From contig NZ_BAABJH010000005.1 of the NCBI RefSeq assembly GCF_039543205.1, forward strand, positions 1-64,000: DNA of 64,000 bases. The letters run 5' to 3'. How positions within the stretch are numbered: position 1 is the stretch's first letter; each line of letters opens with the position of its first letter. The notes under the pieces were generated by a model. That model saw nothing but the letters and a program-made list of their open reading frames with translations, ran no database searches and had not been told where the DNA came from. Below are positions 40,575-49,885 of the stretch, piece by piece. Origin of the DNA: Flaviramulus_B aquimarinus. GTDB lineage: Bacteria > Bacteroidota > Bacteroidia > Flavobacteriales > Flavobacteriaceae. A program made the translations under genes and the position numbers.

Positions 40575-41549
40575 ATGAGTTTTTTTAAAAAAATATTTTC
40601 TTCAGAAAAAAAGGAAACCCTAGATAAAGGATTAGAAAAAACCAAAACAAGCTTTTTAGGTAAACTAAGCAAAGCAGTTGCAGGAAAATCTAAAGTAGAT
40701 GATGATGTTTTAGATAATCTTGAAGAGGTTTTAGTATCCAGTGATGTTGGAGTAAACACAACCCTAAAAGTTATTGAGCGCATTGAAGAACGTGTTTCAA
40801 AAGATAAATATTTAGGAACCGATGAGCTTAATGTAATTCTCCGTGAAGAAATTGCTGGTTTGTTGAGTGAGACCAACTCGGGTGAAGAAACCGAATATAC
40901 CATTCCTGAATTACCAAAACAAGAAAATGGAAATAAAACACCATATGTAGTAATGGTCGTAGGCGTGAATGGTGTTGGAAAAACCACCACCATTGGGAAA
41001 CTAGCTTATCAATTTAAAAAGCAAGGTTTAAAAGTTGTATTAGGTGCAGCCGATACCTTTAGAGCTGCCGCTATAGACCAACTACAAGTTTGGGCTGATC
41101 GGGTAGATGTGCCCATGGTTAGACAAGATATGGGGAGCGACCCCGCTTCAGTTGCATTTGACGCTTTAGAATCTGGTGTAAATCAAGATGCCGATGTTAT
41201 TATTATAGATACCGCAGGACGTTTACATAACAAGGTGAATTTAATGAACGAACTCACCAAAGTAAAACGAGTGATGCAAAAAGTAGTTGGAGATGCGCCA
41301 CATGATGTATTATTGGTTTTAGATGGATCTACAGGTCAAAATGCCTTTGAGCAAGCTAAACAATTTACGGCAGCTACTGAGGTTACTTCATTGGCAGTTA
41401 CTAAATTAGATGGAACGGCTAAAGGTGGTGTGGTTATTGGTATTTCTGATCAGTTTAAAATTCCTGTAAAGTATATTGGAGTAGGTGAAGGTATTGAAGA
41501 TTTACAAGTATTTAATAAGTACGAGTTTGTAGATTCATTTTTTAAATAG
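40575..41549 (+). CDS. ftsY: Signal recognition particle receptor FtsY
   Basis: This 324-residue SRP GTPase receptor targets ribosome-nascent chain complexes to the membrane. It has a short acidic/basic N-region, the N domain, and a G domain with GVNGVGKTTTIGKLA (130-144), DTFRAAAIDQLQ, DTAGRLHNKVNLM and TKLDGTAKGG. The short A domain is normal for Bacteroidota. It is preceded by a terminator and has a separate promoter (none clearly visible). The order rpmB-rpmG-DUF4295-ftsY-(START gene)-rimO is maintained. Confidence 0.97.
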   Translation: MSFFKKIFSSEKKETLDKGLEKTKTSFLGKLSKAVAGKSKVDDDVLDNLEEVLVSSDVGVNTTLKVIERIEERVSKDKYLGTDELNVILREEIAGLLSETNSGEETEYTIPELPKQENGNKTPYVVMVVGVNGVGKTTTIGKLAYQFKKQGLKVVLGAADTFRAAAIDQLQVWADRVDVPMVRQDMGSDPASVAFDALESGVNQDADVIIIDTAGRLHNKVNLMNELTKVKRVMQKVVGDAPHDVLLVLDGSTGQNAFEQAKQFTAATEVTSLAVTKLDGTAKGGVVIGISDQFKIPVKYIGVGEGIEDLQVFNKYEFVDSFFK

Positions 41550-41571
41550 CTTGCCTTTACATTCTCATAAA

Positions 41572-41589
41572 TCCCGATAGCTATCGGGA
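41572..41589. repeat. 18-bp perfect palindrome after ftsY
   Basis: TCCCGATAGCTATCGGGA is perfectly symmetric. From memory, this sequence is a frequent short palindromic repeat in Bacteroidota genomes and often lies just downstream of genes. It could act as a termination or mRNA end element; no U-tract follows. Confidence 0.7.
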
Positions 41590-41645
41590 GGGTGTTTCAT
41601 GATGTTTACTAAAATTTCAATAATAATTTGTAAATTGATTAGGTC

Positions 41646-42074
41646 ATGAATTACAATATCTACCATAATCTCATAATAAAAGCATCGCTAAAAGCTATTT
41701 TTGATGCCGTATCACAACCCAAGCATCTTGATAATTGGTGGACGTTAAAATCTTCTGGAATACCTGAATTAGGTATAGAATATAATTTGAATTTTACAGA
41801 TGACTATAATTGGTTCTGTAAAGTTTCTAAAATAGAACCGAACAAATCCATTCATTTTAAAATGACCAAATCTGATAAAGATTGGAACTCTACAACATTT
41901 GGTTTTGACTTAAAAACCAAAAATAATAATACTTTACTTAAGTTTAGTCACCAAAATTGGCAAGAAAAAAATCATCATTTTAAACAGTCATCCTTTTGTT
42001 GGGCCATGCTATTAAATGGTTTAAAAAACTATCTGGAAAAAGGAGTTATAGTTCCTTTTAAAGATAGAACCTAA
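41646..42074 (+). CDS. SRPBCC (START/AHSA1-like) domain protein
   Basis: This 142-residue protein has an AHSA1-like profile: an initial strand with IIKASLKAIFDAVSQPKHLDNWWT, GNVGIEYN-like turn (PELGIEYNLNFTDDYNWFC), WNSTTFGFDLKTKNNNTLLKF, HHFKQSSFCWAMLLNGLKNYLEKG at the end. Its ligand is unknown. It has no signal peptide. It separates ftsY from rimO, where many relatives have no gene; a separate transcript is likely. Confidence 0.85.
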   Translation: MNYNIYHNLIIKASLKAIFDAVSQPKHLDNWWTLKSSGIPELGIEYNLNFTDDYNWFCKVSKIEPNKSIHFKMTKSDKDWNSTTFGFDLKTKNNNTLLKFSHQNWQEKNHHFKQSSFCWAMLLNGLKNYLEKGVIVPFKDRT

Positions 42075-42166
42075 TGGCAATCTTGAGTCTCTATAATGGT
42101 TTTGTTATTTAATTGCTATAAATAGTAAAATCGTCAATCAAAAACCGTCAATCGTAAATCATTACG

Positions 42167-42174
42167 TATCTTTG
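42167..42174 (+). promoter_or_regulatory. -7 element for rimO
   Basis: TATCTTTG matches TAnnTTTG and lies 20 bases before the ATG at 42195. No strong -33 element is seen. Confidence 0.5.
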
Positions 42175-42194
42175 CGCCCTGATTTATAGATGGT

Positions 42195-43499
42195 ATGCGC
42201 ACAAAAACACTCAAAAAAAACAAGATTAATGTGGTAACCCTTGGCTGTAGTAAAAACGTTTACGATAGTGAAGTGCTTATGGGGCAATTAAAAGCTAGTG
42301 GAAAAGATGTAGTACATGAAGAAGAAGGTAACATTGTAGTCATTAATACCTGTGGCTTTATAAATAATGCCAAAGAAGAAAGTGTAAATACTATTCTAGA
42401 ATATGTACAAAAAAAGCAAGAAGGCGATGTCGATAAGGTTTTTGTAACGGGTTGTTTAAGTGAACGTTACAAGCCAGATTTGGTTAAAGAAATACCGAAT
42501 GTCGATGAGTATTTTGGTACAACAGAATTACCAGGATTATTAAAAGCGTTGGGTGCCGATTATAAACATGAATTGATTGGAGAGCGTTTAACAACAACAC
42601 CAAAAAATTATGCGTATTTAAAAATTGCAGAAGGCTGTGACAGACCTTGTTCATTTTGTGCCATTCCTTTAATGCGAGGAAAACATAAAAGCACCCCTAT
42701 TGAAGAGCTAGTTATTGAGGCTGAAAAGCTAGCAAATAAAGGTGTTAAAGAACTCATTTTAATTGCACAAGATTTAACCTATTATGGCCTTGATTTATAT
42801 AAAAAAAGAAATCTGGCTGAACTCCTTGAAGCTTTGGTAAAAGTGGATGGCGTAGAGTGGATTCGTTTGCATTATGCCTTTCCGACTGGGTTTCCGTTGG
42901 ATGTATTGGATGTCATGAATCGCGAACCTAAAATTTGTAATTATTTAGATATTCCGTTGCAGCATATTTCAGATGACATTCTGAAAAGTATGCGTCGTGG
43001 AACAACCAAAGAAAAGACAACAAAATTAATTAGCCAGTTTAGAGAGGCTGTTCCAGAAATGACCATTCGAACAACATTAATAGTTGGTTATCCTGGAGAA
43101 ACTGAAGAAAATTTTCAAGAATTAAAACAATGGGTTTCCGACATGCGTTTTGAGCGTTTAGGCTGTTTCACTTATAGTCATGAAGAAAATACACATGCTT
43201 ATAATTTGGAAGATGATGTTCCTGAAGATGTAAAAATTGATAGAGCAAACCAAATCATGGAAATTCAATCACAGATTTCTTGGGAATTGAATCAACAAAA
43301 AATAGGACAAGAGTTTAAAGTGGTTATCGATAGAAAAGAAGGTAATTATTTTATAGGACGTACCGAATTTGATTCGCCAGATGTGGATAATGAGGTTTTA
43401 ATTGATGCTACCAAAACGTATTTAAAAACAGGCGAATATACAAGTGTAAAAATTATAGAAGCTGAAGATTTCGATTTGTACGGTGAAGTTGTTACTTAG
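42195..43499 (+). CDS. rimO: Ribosomal protein S12 methylthiotransferase RimO
   Basis: This 434-residue radical SAM enzyme methylthiolates the beta-carbon of an Asp in ribosomal protein S12. N-terminal UPF0004 cysteines C18, C53 and C87 bind one 4Fe-4S cluster; the radical SAM motif CDRPCSFC (C148, C152, C155) binds the second. A C-terminal TRAM domain ends with ASEDFDLYGEVV-type sequence (EAEDFDLYGEVVT). The length and motifs are those of RimO rather than MiaB. Confidence 0.96.
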   Translation: MRTKTLKKNKINVVTLGCSKNVYDSEVLMGQLKASGKDVVHEEEGNIVVINTCGFINNAKEESVNTILEYVQKKQEGDVDKVFVTGCLSERYKPDLVKEIPNVDEYFGTTELPGLLKALGADYKHELIGERLTTTPKNYAYLKIAEGCDRPCSFCAIPLMRGKHKSTPIEELVIEAEKLANKGVKELILIAQDLTYYGLDLYKKRNLAELLEALVKVDGVEWIRLHYAFPTGFPLDVLDVMNREPKICNYLDIPLQHISDDILKSMRRGTTKEKTTKLISQFREAVPEMTIRTTLIVGYPGETEENFQELKQWVSDMRFERLGCFTYSHEENTHAYNLEDDVPEDVKIDRANQIMEIQSQISWELNQQKIGQEFKVVIDRKEGNYFIGRTEFDSPDVDNEVLIDATKTYLKTGEYTSVKIIEAEDFDLYGEVVT

Positions 43500-43575
43500 T
43501 AAAATTAGCAAGAAAATAGTAAAAACTTAAATCTTATAAACAAATAGTATTGCCATTGCAGCTCAGAGTTCGTTG

Positions 43576-44304
43576 ATGGATATCATAAAGTTTCTTACTT
43601 TTGAAGCTATGCATTCCAATGATTTTTCAAAATTCATAAATAGTATAAGTTCAGATTCATTGCATGTTTTGGATGCGTTTGTTCCAAAATCAAAATATGT
43701 GTCCATTGATTTATCGGAAACTAATCAAGAGCTTAATGCTGTTGATATATCCTCATCAGCCAAACTTGGAAATTTTGTAAACCAACATATAAGAAAACAA
43801 AATGCCAGAGTTGCTTTTGGAGGTTATTTAGAAACTAGAAGCATTTACAAACGAAGTCATCATTTTAATAATAAAGTACAAGAAGAACGTAATATTCATT
43901 TAGGAATAGATCTATGGTGCGATGTCGAAACACCTATTTATGCACCAATAAATGGTATTGTTCATAGCTTTCAAAACAATACGAATTATGGTGATTATGG
44001 TCCAACCATGATTCTGAAACACCAAATTTCGGGGATTGAGTTCTTTACACTTTACGGACATCTAAGTTTGTTATCTATTCAAGATTTAAGAATAGGCCAG
44101 TCTTTTAAGCAAGCAGATATAATAGCAACATTAGGTAATACTTCTGTAAATGGCGATTACCCGCCACATTTGCATTTTCAAATTATTAAAAACATACAAG
44201 GTTTTAAGGGAGATTACCCTGGCGTTTGTGGCAAACAAGATTTGAAATTTTTTAAAGAGAACTGTCCTAACCCCAATTTGTTATTAAAGCTATTGAGTAG
44301 TTAA
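43576..44304 (+). CDS. M23 family metallopeptidase without a visible signal peptide
   Basis: This 242-residue protein has an M23 LytM-type domain in its C-terminal half: zinc ligands in IHLGIDLWCD (H and D), YGHLSLL and PPHLHFQII. The N-terminal part (MDIIKFLTFEAMHSNDFSKFIN) shows no hydrophobic signal or lipobox, so its location is uncertain; it may be exported by another route or act inside. The TTG at 43573 directly precedes this ATG and is less likely to be used. It lies in its own transcription unit between rimO and purM. Confidence 0.82.
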   Translation: MDIIKFLTFEAMHSNDFSKFINSISSDSLHVLDAFVPKSKYVSIDLSETNQELNAVDISSSAKLGNFVNQHIRKQNARVAFGGYLETRSIYKRSHHFNNKVQEERNIHLGIDLWCDVETPIYAPINGIVHSFQNNTNYGDYGPTMILKHQISGIEFFTLYGHLSLLSIQDLRIGQSFKQADIIATLGNTSVNGDYPPHLHFQIIKNIQGFKGDYPGVCGKQDLKFFKENCPNPNLLLKLLSS

Positions 44305-44465
44305 TTTTCTTAAAAGAATAATCAAGATTTTTAACTTGTCCATAAAATAAAACATGGCATTATCACCATATGGTTAAAAAACGGTTAATAAAACATTTTT
44401 CATATTTCTATTAAAGACTATTAATTTTTAAAATATTCCTTTTCTTTGCATCACAATACAACATT

Positions 44466-45644
44466 ATGAGTCAAGAAGTTTCAAAACGCTACGCACAACG
44501 TGGTGTATCGGCATCTAAAGAAGATGTTCACAATGCCATCAAAAACATTGATAAAGGATTATTCCCAAAAGCATTTTGCAAAATAGTTCCTGATTATTTA
44601 ACCAATGATGATGATTATTGCTTGATTATGCATGCCGATGGAGCAGGAACAAAATCGTCTTTAGCCTATATGTATTGGAAAGAAACTGGCGATGTTTCAG
44701 TTTGGAAAGGTATTGCACAAGATGCTTTAATCATGAATATTGATGATTTGTTGTGTGTAGGTGCCACAGATAATATTATGTTATCGTCTACTATAGGAAG
44801 AAACAAGAATCTAATACCAGGAGAAGTTTTATCCACTATTATTAATGGTACCGAAGAATTACTTGAAGATTTAAAATCTTTTGGAGTAACCATACATTCA
44901 ACAGGTGGGGAAACTGCTGATGTTGGCGATTTGGTTAGAACCATAATTGTAGACTCTACAGTAACTGCAAGAATGAAGCGTAGTGACGTTATAGATAATG
45001 CCAATATAAAAGCTGGTGATGTTATTGTTGGGTTGGAATCTTTTGGACAAGCTACTTACGAGAAAAGCTATAATGGAGGTATGGGCAGTAATGGTTTAAC
45101 ATCTGCACGTCACGATGTATTTAGTAAGTATTTAGCAGGAAAATACCCCGAGAGCTTTGATGCCTTAGTACCAGAAGAATTAGTATATTCTGGAGGAGTT
45201 AAATTAACGGACACTGTTGAAGATTCGCCAATAGATGCTGGTAAATTAGTCTTATCTCCAACACGAACCTATGCGCCAATCATAAAAAAAATAGTATCAA
45301 AATATAATAGTGATTCCATTCACGGTATGGTACATTGCTCAGGTGGAGCACAAACAAAAATCCTTCATTTTGTTGATCAATTTCATATAGTAAAAGATAA
45401 TATGTTTCCAATACCGCCATTGTTTAAGCTTATACAAGAACAATCAAAAACGGATTGGAAAGAAATGTATCAAGTATTTAATTGCGGGCATAGAATGGAG
45501 TTATATGTAACTCCAGAAGTTGCTAATGATATTATCGAAATATCTAAATCTTTTAATGTAGATGCTAAAATTATAGGTAGAGTAGAAGCTTCCAAAACAA
45601 AAAAGCTTACAATAAAATCTGAGTTTGGTGAGTTTAGTTATTAA
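44466..45644 (+). CDS. purM: Phosphoribosylformylglycinamidine cyclo-ligase (AIR synthase)
   Basis: This 392-residue ATP-dependent enzyme closes the imidazole ring in purine synthesis. Motifs: MHADGAGTKSSLAYMYW (substrate glycine-rich loop), IAQDALIMNIDDLLCVGA, HSTGGETADVGDLV and MVHCSGGAQTKILHF. It is longer than the ~345-residue E. coli form, as normal for Bacteroidota. Gaps of ~160 and ~70 bases suggest a separate transcript. Confidence 0.95.
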   Translation: MSQEVSKRYAQRGVSASKEDVHNAIKNIDKGLFPKAFCKIVPDYLTNDDDYCLIMHADGAGTKSSLAYMYWKETGDVSVWKGIAQDALIMNIDDLLCVGATDNIMLSSTIGRNKNLIPGEVLSTIINGTEELLEDLKSFGVTIHSTGGETADVGDLVRTIIVDSTVTARMKRSDVIDNANIKAGDVIVGLESFGQATYEKSYNGGMGSNGLTSARHDVFSKYLAGKYPESFDALVPEELVYSGGVKLTDTVEDSPIDAGKLVLSPTRTYAPIIKKIVSKYNSDSIHGMVHCSGGAQTKILHFVDQFHIVKDNMFPIPPLFKLIQEQSKTDWKEMYQVFNCGHRMELYVTPEVANDIIEISKSFNVDAKIIGRVEASKTKKLTIKSEFGEFSY

Positions 45645-45713
45645 ATGATTTTATTTTATCAAAATGGAATGATTTTTGATAAAGTGAAATTTAAGAAATA
45701 ACCTAACACAACC

Positions 45714-46673
45714 ATGAAAAATATTCTATTACTTCTAGTTTGCTTATCCTTTAGTTTTACTTATGCGCAACCCGATTCACTTTTTATAAAAGAGGATAAA
45801 CAAGAATATATTGGGCCGCAATGGACTCAGGAAAATAAAGCTTCGGTCGATTTAAGTGAGGTTGCTTTTGTAAATTGGAATTCAGGAGGTAGTAATTCAA
45901 TTTCTGGTTTATTTGGATTAAAGTCTAGCCTTGATTATAAAGACAAGTTTTTTGTTTGGAAAAATAATATAGAAGTTCGATATGGTGTCAATAAACAAGA
46001 AGCTAGAGAACTTAGAAAAACCGATGATTTATTTGAAATAAATTCTAACATGGGATATAAGCCAGATAGTTTATCTAGGTGGTTTTATTCCGCTCGACTT
46101 AACTTTAGAACCCAACTAACAAATGGGTATAATTACCCGAATAAAGAGGAGCCTATTTCTAGATTGTTGGCTCCTGGATATTTGTTTTTTGGTGGTGGCA
46201 TGGAATATGGAAAAGATATCGATAAGTTGTCTTTTTATTTTTCACCATTAACACTAAAAGCCACTTTTGTTTTAGATGAAAAATTAGCTAATAAAGGTTC
46301 TTTTGGAGTTGTACCAGCTGTTTTGGATGCCGAAGGAAGTATAATTATACCAGGAAAAAAAGTAAGAAAGGAAGTTGGAGTTTTAGTAACAAACAGTTAT
46401 GAAATGCAGTTAATTGAAAATGTTAATGTAAAAAATCAAGTGAGTTTGTATTCAGATTATATAAATAATTTTGGAAATGTAGACTTGGATTGGAGATTAG
46501 ATTTCGACTTTAAAGTTAATAGCTTTGTTAGGGCAACTCTAGGTTCGCATATACGATATGATGATGATGTTAAGACTACAAAGCCGTCAGAGATTGAAAC
46601 TGAGTTCGATGAAGCAGGAGCAAAAGTACAATGGAAGCAGTTTTTAGGAGTTGGTTTTGCTGTAGATTTCTAG
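45714..46673 (+). CDS. DUF3078 family secreted protein (predicted beta-barrel)
   Basis: This 319-residue protein has signal peptide MKNILLLLVCLSFSFTYAQ. The DUF3078 body contains SEVAFVNWNSGGSNSISGLFGLKSSLDYKD, FFVWKNNIEVRYGVNKQE and many alternating-hydrophobic strands, ending in FLGVGFAVDF with a terminal Phe, as for outer membrane beta-barrels. The function is unknown. It is a single gene, closed by a terminator hairpin (46728-46766). Confidence 0.9.
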   Translation: MKNILLLLVCLSFSFTYAQPDSLFIKEDKQEYIGPQWTQENKASVDLSEVAFVNWNSGGSNSISGLFGLKSSLDYKDKFFVWKNNIEVRYGVNKQEARELRKTDDLFEINSNMGYKPDSLSRWFYSARLNFRTQLTNGYNYPNKEEPISRLLAPGYLFFGGGMEYGKDIDKLSFYFSPLTLKATFVLDEKLANKGSFGVVPAVLDAEGSIIIPGKKVRKEVGVLVTNSYEMQLIENVNVKNQVSLYSDYINNFGNVDLDWRLDFDFKVNSFVRATLGSHIRYDDDVKTTKPSEIETEFDEAGAKVQWKQFLGVGFAVDF

Positions 46674-46727
46674 ATAAGTAGTGTAATATTTTGTTTAAAA
46701 AATTTGTTAACTTTTTCATGTTGATAA

Positions 46728-46766
46728 ACACATAGTTAATTGATTATTAATTAATTATGTGTTTTT
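46728..46766 (+). terminator. Terminator-like hairpin after the DUF3078 gene
   Basis: ACACATA (46728-46734) pairs with TATGTGT (46756-46762); AT-rich inner pairs extend the stem (TTAAT/ATTAA). The right arm continues into T5. Confidence 0.65.
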
Positions 46767-46866
46767 ATTGGTGATCTGCATGACTTTTATCATGTTTTAA
46801 GTTATGTATATGTAGTTTATTTATGTTTTATTAAATAACCTAATCATACTAAAATTTAATTCACTA

Positions 46867-49422
46867 ATGTCTACAGAACTTGCCCAAGACCCTCTAAAAA
46901 CTTACACACAAGAAGAAGCTTTTAAAGCAACCTTAAAATATTTTAAAAATGACGATTTAGCCGCTCGAGTATGGCTAAATAAATATGCTTTAAAAGATTC
47001 TCAAGGAAATATATATGAATTAACACCTAATGATATGCATCAACGTATTGCTAAAGCAATAGCAAGTGTTGAAGCTAAATATGCAAATTCGTTATCTGAA
47101 GAGGATATTTTTAATTTAATTAAAGATTTTAAATACATTGTACCACAAGGAAGTCCCATGGCAGGTATTGGTAATCCATTTCAAATAGCTTCTCTGTCCA
47201 ATTGCTTTGTAATAGGTAATGATGGGCATTCTGATTCCTATGGCGGAATTATGAAAATAGACCAAGAGCAAGTGCAGCTTATGAAACGTCGAGGAGGTGT
47301 TGGTCATGATTTATCACATATTCGCCCAAAAGGGTCGGCTGTAAAAAATTCAGCGTTAACCTCTACAGGATTAGTGCCGTTTATGGAACGTTACTCAAAT
47401 TCCACAAGAGAAGTTGCGCAAGATGGAAGGCGAGGTGCGCTCATGTTATCGGTGTCAATTAATCACCCGGATTCAGAAGATTTTATCAATGCTAAATTAG
47501 AGCAAGGTAAGGTTACAGGAGCAAATGTATCGGTTAGAATTGATGATGGTTTTATGAAAGCCGTTAAAAGCGGGACTGATTACACTCAAAAATATCCTAT
47601 TTTTAGTAGAGCTCCTAAAGTTACTAAAACTATAGACGCCAATACGCTTTGGAAAAAAATAGTACATAACGCTTGGAAGTCCGCAGAACCTGGAATTTTG
47701 TTTTGGGATACTATTATAAATGAATCTGTTCCCGACTGCTATGCCGATTTAGGATATAAAACCGTATCAACAAATCCATGTGGAGAAATACCGCTATGCC
47801 CTTACGATTCTTGTAGACTATTGGCTATTAATTTGTTTTCTTATGTAAATAACCCTTTTACAGATAAGGCTAGTTTTAACTTTAAATTATTTAAAAAACA
47901 CATTGCATTTGCTCAGCGTATAATGGATGATATTATCGATTTAGAGCTTATAAAAATTGATAACATCATTAAAAAGATTGATGCCGATCCAGAGCAAGAA
48001 GAACTAAAAGCTACAGAACGTAATTTGTGGGTTAAAATTCAGCATAAAGCCAAAGAAGGCCGTAGAACAGGTGTTGGTATAACGGCCGAAGGCGATATGT
48101 TAGCAGCATTAGGTATTCAATATGGAAGTGCAAAAGGAAATGCTTTTTCGTTAGAAGTACATAAAACCATAGCGCTTGAAGCCTACCGGGCTTCAGTAAA
48201 TTTAGCAAAAGAACGTGGTGCCTTTTCCATTTTTGATGCCGCACGAGAAAAGAACAATCCTTTCATTCAACGCTTAAAAGAAACGGATAGTAAGTTGTAT
48301 TACGATATGTTAGAGCATGGAAGACGAAATATTGCTTTATTAACCATTGCACCAACAGGAACCACGAGTTTAATGACGCAAACAACGTCTGGAATAGAGC
48401 CCGTATTTATGCCTGTTTATAAACGTAGAAGAAAAGTGAATCCTAATGATAAAGAAGTGCATGTAGATTTTGTTGATGAAGTAGGGGATTCATGGGAAGA
48501 ATATGTGGTGTTCCATCATCGTTTTAAACAATGGATGGAAGTAAATGGTATTGACAGTTCTAAAAACTTTTCTCAAAGTGAAATAGATGAGTTAATTCAA
48601 AAATCACCTTATTATAAAGCCACTTCAAATGATGTAGATTGGTTAAGCAAGGTAAGTATGCAAGGTGCTATTCAAAAGTGGGTAGACCATTCCATTAGTG
48701 TAACCATAAACCTTCCTAATGATGTTACGGAAGATTTAGTTGGCGATTTATATTTAAAAGCTTGGGAAGTCGGATGCAAAGGTGTTACGGTTTATAGAGA
48801 TGGTTCACGTTCTGGTGTCTTAATTTCCAATGATTATAAAAAGGAAGAAAAAGCAAAAAACCTGCTAACCACTTTTCCAAAAAAACGTCCACAGATTTTA
48901 GAAGCTGATGTGGTTCGTTTTCAAAATAATAAAGAAAAATGGATTGCGTTTATTGGTTTGATTGATCATAAGCCTTATGAGATTTTTACTGGTCTAGCTG
49001 ATGACGAAGATGGTATTTTAATTCCACGTTGGGTAAATAAAGGACTTATTATTAAAAATAGAAATGAAGATGGTACTTCGCGTTACGATTTTCAATATAA
49101 AAACACAAGAGGTTATAAAACGACTATAGAAGGTTTGTCGCATAAGTTTAATCCAGAGTTTTGGAACTACGCTAAGCTATTTTCGAGTACGTTACGCCAT
49201 GGTATGCCAATAGATAAAATTGTAGATTTAATTAATAGTTTGCAATTAGATAGCGAGTCTATAAACACATGGAAAAATGGTGTTGTTCGTGCTTTAAAAC
49301 GTTATGTAGCCAATGGTACTAAAGCAAAAGGACAAGTATGTGGTAATTGTAAATCTGAAAATTTAATTTATCAAGAAGGCTGTTTAACTTGTAAGGATTG
49401 CGGTTCTTCTAAGTGTGGTTAA
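46867..49422 (+). CDS. nrdJ: Adenosylcobalamin-dependent ribonucleotide reductase (class II)
   Basis: This 851-residue class II enzyme makes deoxyribonucleotides without an oxygen-requiring subunit. It has an N-terminal RNR domain, the cysteine region LSNCFVIGN, GGVGHDLSHIRPKGS, the barrel signature STNPCGEIPLCPYDSC and the P-type APTGTTSLMTQTTSGIEPVF. The C-terminus ends with a zinc-ribbon-like Cys cluster (CGNCKSENLIYQEGC, then CKDCGSSKCG) thought to re-reduce the active site. It has no partner subunit gene nearby, as expected for class II. No cobalamin riboswitch is seen in the 190 bases upstream. Confidence 0.96.
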   Translation: MSTELAQDPLKTYTQEEAFKATLKYFKNDDLAARVWLNKYALKDSQGNIYELTPNDMHQRIAKAIASVEAKYANSLSEEDIFNLIKDFKYIVPQGSPMAGIGNPFQIASLSNCFVIGNDGHSDSYGGIMKIDQEQVQLMKRRGGVGHDLSHIRPKGSAVKNSALTSTGLVPFMERYSNSTREVAQDGRRGALMLSVSINHPDSEDFINAKLEQGKVTGANVSVRIDDGFMKAVKSGTDYTQKYPIFSRAPKVTKTIDANTLWKKIVHNAWKSAEPGILFWDTIINESVPDCYADLGYKTVSTNPCGEIPLCPYDSCRLLAINLFSYVNNPFTDKASFNFKLFKKHIAFAQRIMDDIIDLELIKIDNIIKKIDADPEQEELKATERNLWVKIQHKAKEGRRTGVGITAEGDMLAALGIQYGSAKGNAFSLEVHKTIALEAYRASVNLAKERGAFSIFDAAREKNNPFIQRLKETDSKLYYDMLEHGRRNIALLTIAPTGTTSLMTQTTSGIEPVFMPVYKRRRKVNPNDKEVHVDFVDEVGDSWEEYVVFHHRFKQWMEVNGIDSSKNFSQSEIDELIQKSPYYKATSNDVDWLSKVSMQGAIQKWVDHSISVTINLPNDVTEDLVGDLYLKAWEVGCKGVTVYRDGSRSGVLISNDYKKEEKAKNLLTTFPKKRPQILEADVVRFQNNKEKWIAFIGLIDHKPYEIFTGLADDEDGILIPRWVNKGLIIKNRNEDGTSRYDFQYKNTRGYKTTIEGLSHKFNPEFWNYAKLFSSTLRHGMPIDKIVDLINSLQLDSESINTWKNGVVRALKRYVANGTKAKGQVCGNCKSENLIYQEGCLTCKDCGSSKCG

Positions 49423-49478
49423 TAGCAAGTTAGTTGGTTAAGAGGAGGTCTATTGTATTGCCTCTTTTTGTTTTGGTA

Positions 49479-49766
49479 CTAAATAAACTCTTTAAGGATT
49501 ATTAGAAACGGAATACTTACAACCAAGTCAATGATAAACAAATAGAAAAAGAATTTTAAAGTTAAAGTTCCCAAATTTTTATGAAAAGCAAGTTTTTGCT
49601 TTGCATCTGTTTCATTTAATAAGTACCATAAAAAAACAACTAAAAAAAACTTGACAATAAGTATGGTTATAATGTCTTGCTTAAAAAAAGAAAGCAACAT
49701 ATTTATTCCAAAAGACCATAAAACAAATGGTCTATAAAAAACGAACATGGAAAACAATTGATGCAT
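49479..49766 (-). CDS. Small membrane protein, 95 residues
   Basis: This short, very hydrophobic protein has three predicted membrane spans (VLWSFGINMLLSFF, IITILIVKFFLVVFLWYLL and FFFYLFIIDLVVSIPFLIIL). It carries a YRPF motif near the N-terminus and a charged loop (ETDAKQKLAFHKNLG). The family is not recognised. It lies alone on the minus strand between nrdJ and prfA. An alternative Met at 49748 would shorten it by six residues. Confidence 0.65.
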   Translation of the reverse strand: MHQLFSMFVFYRPFVLWSFGINMLLSFFKQDIITILIVKFFLVVFLWYLLNETDAKQKLAFHKNLGTLTLKFFFYLFIIDLVVSIPFLIILKEFI

Positions 49767-49885
49767 GGTACCTATAATAACGCCATTTCTTAAAGAATAT
49801 TTTTAATTTTCAGATATTAGGATACTTTGTCATCATTAAAAACTCATAAATTATCGTATTTTTGGTTTCCAATTAAAAAAGGCAG

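Noticed and set aside
44666..45004. Open frame on the minus strand inside purM
   Set aside because: It is antisense to conserved purM sequence and has no independent support.
46674..46866. A cobalamin riboswitch before the class II RNR
   Set aside because: I looked for the B12-box and the paired helices and saw only an AT-rich stretch with a terminator-like hairpin for the preceding gene.
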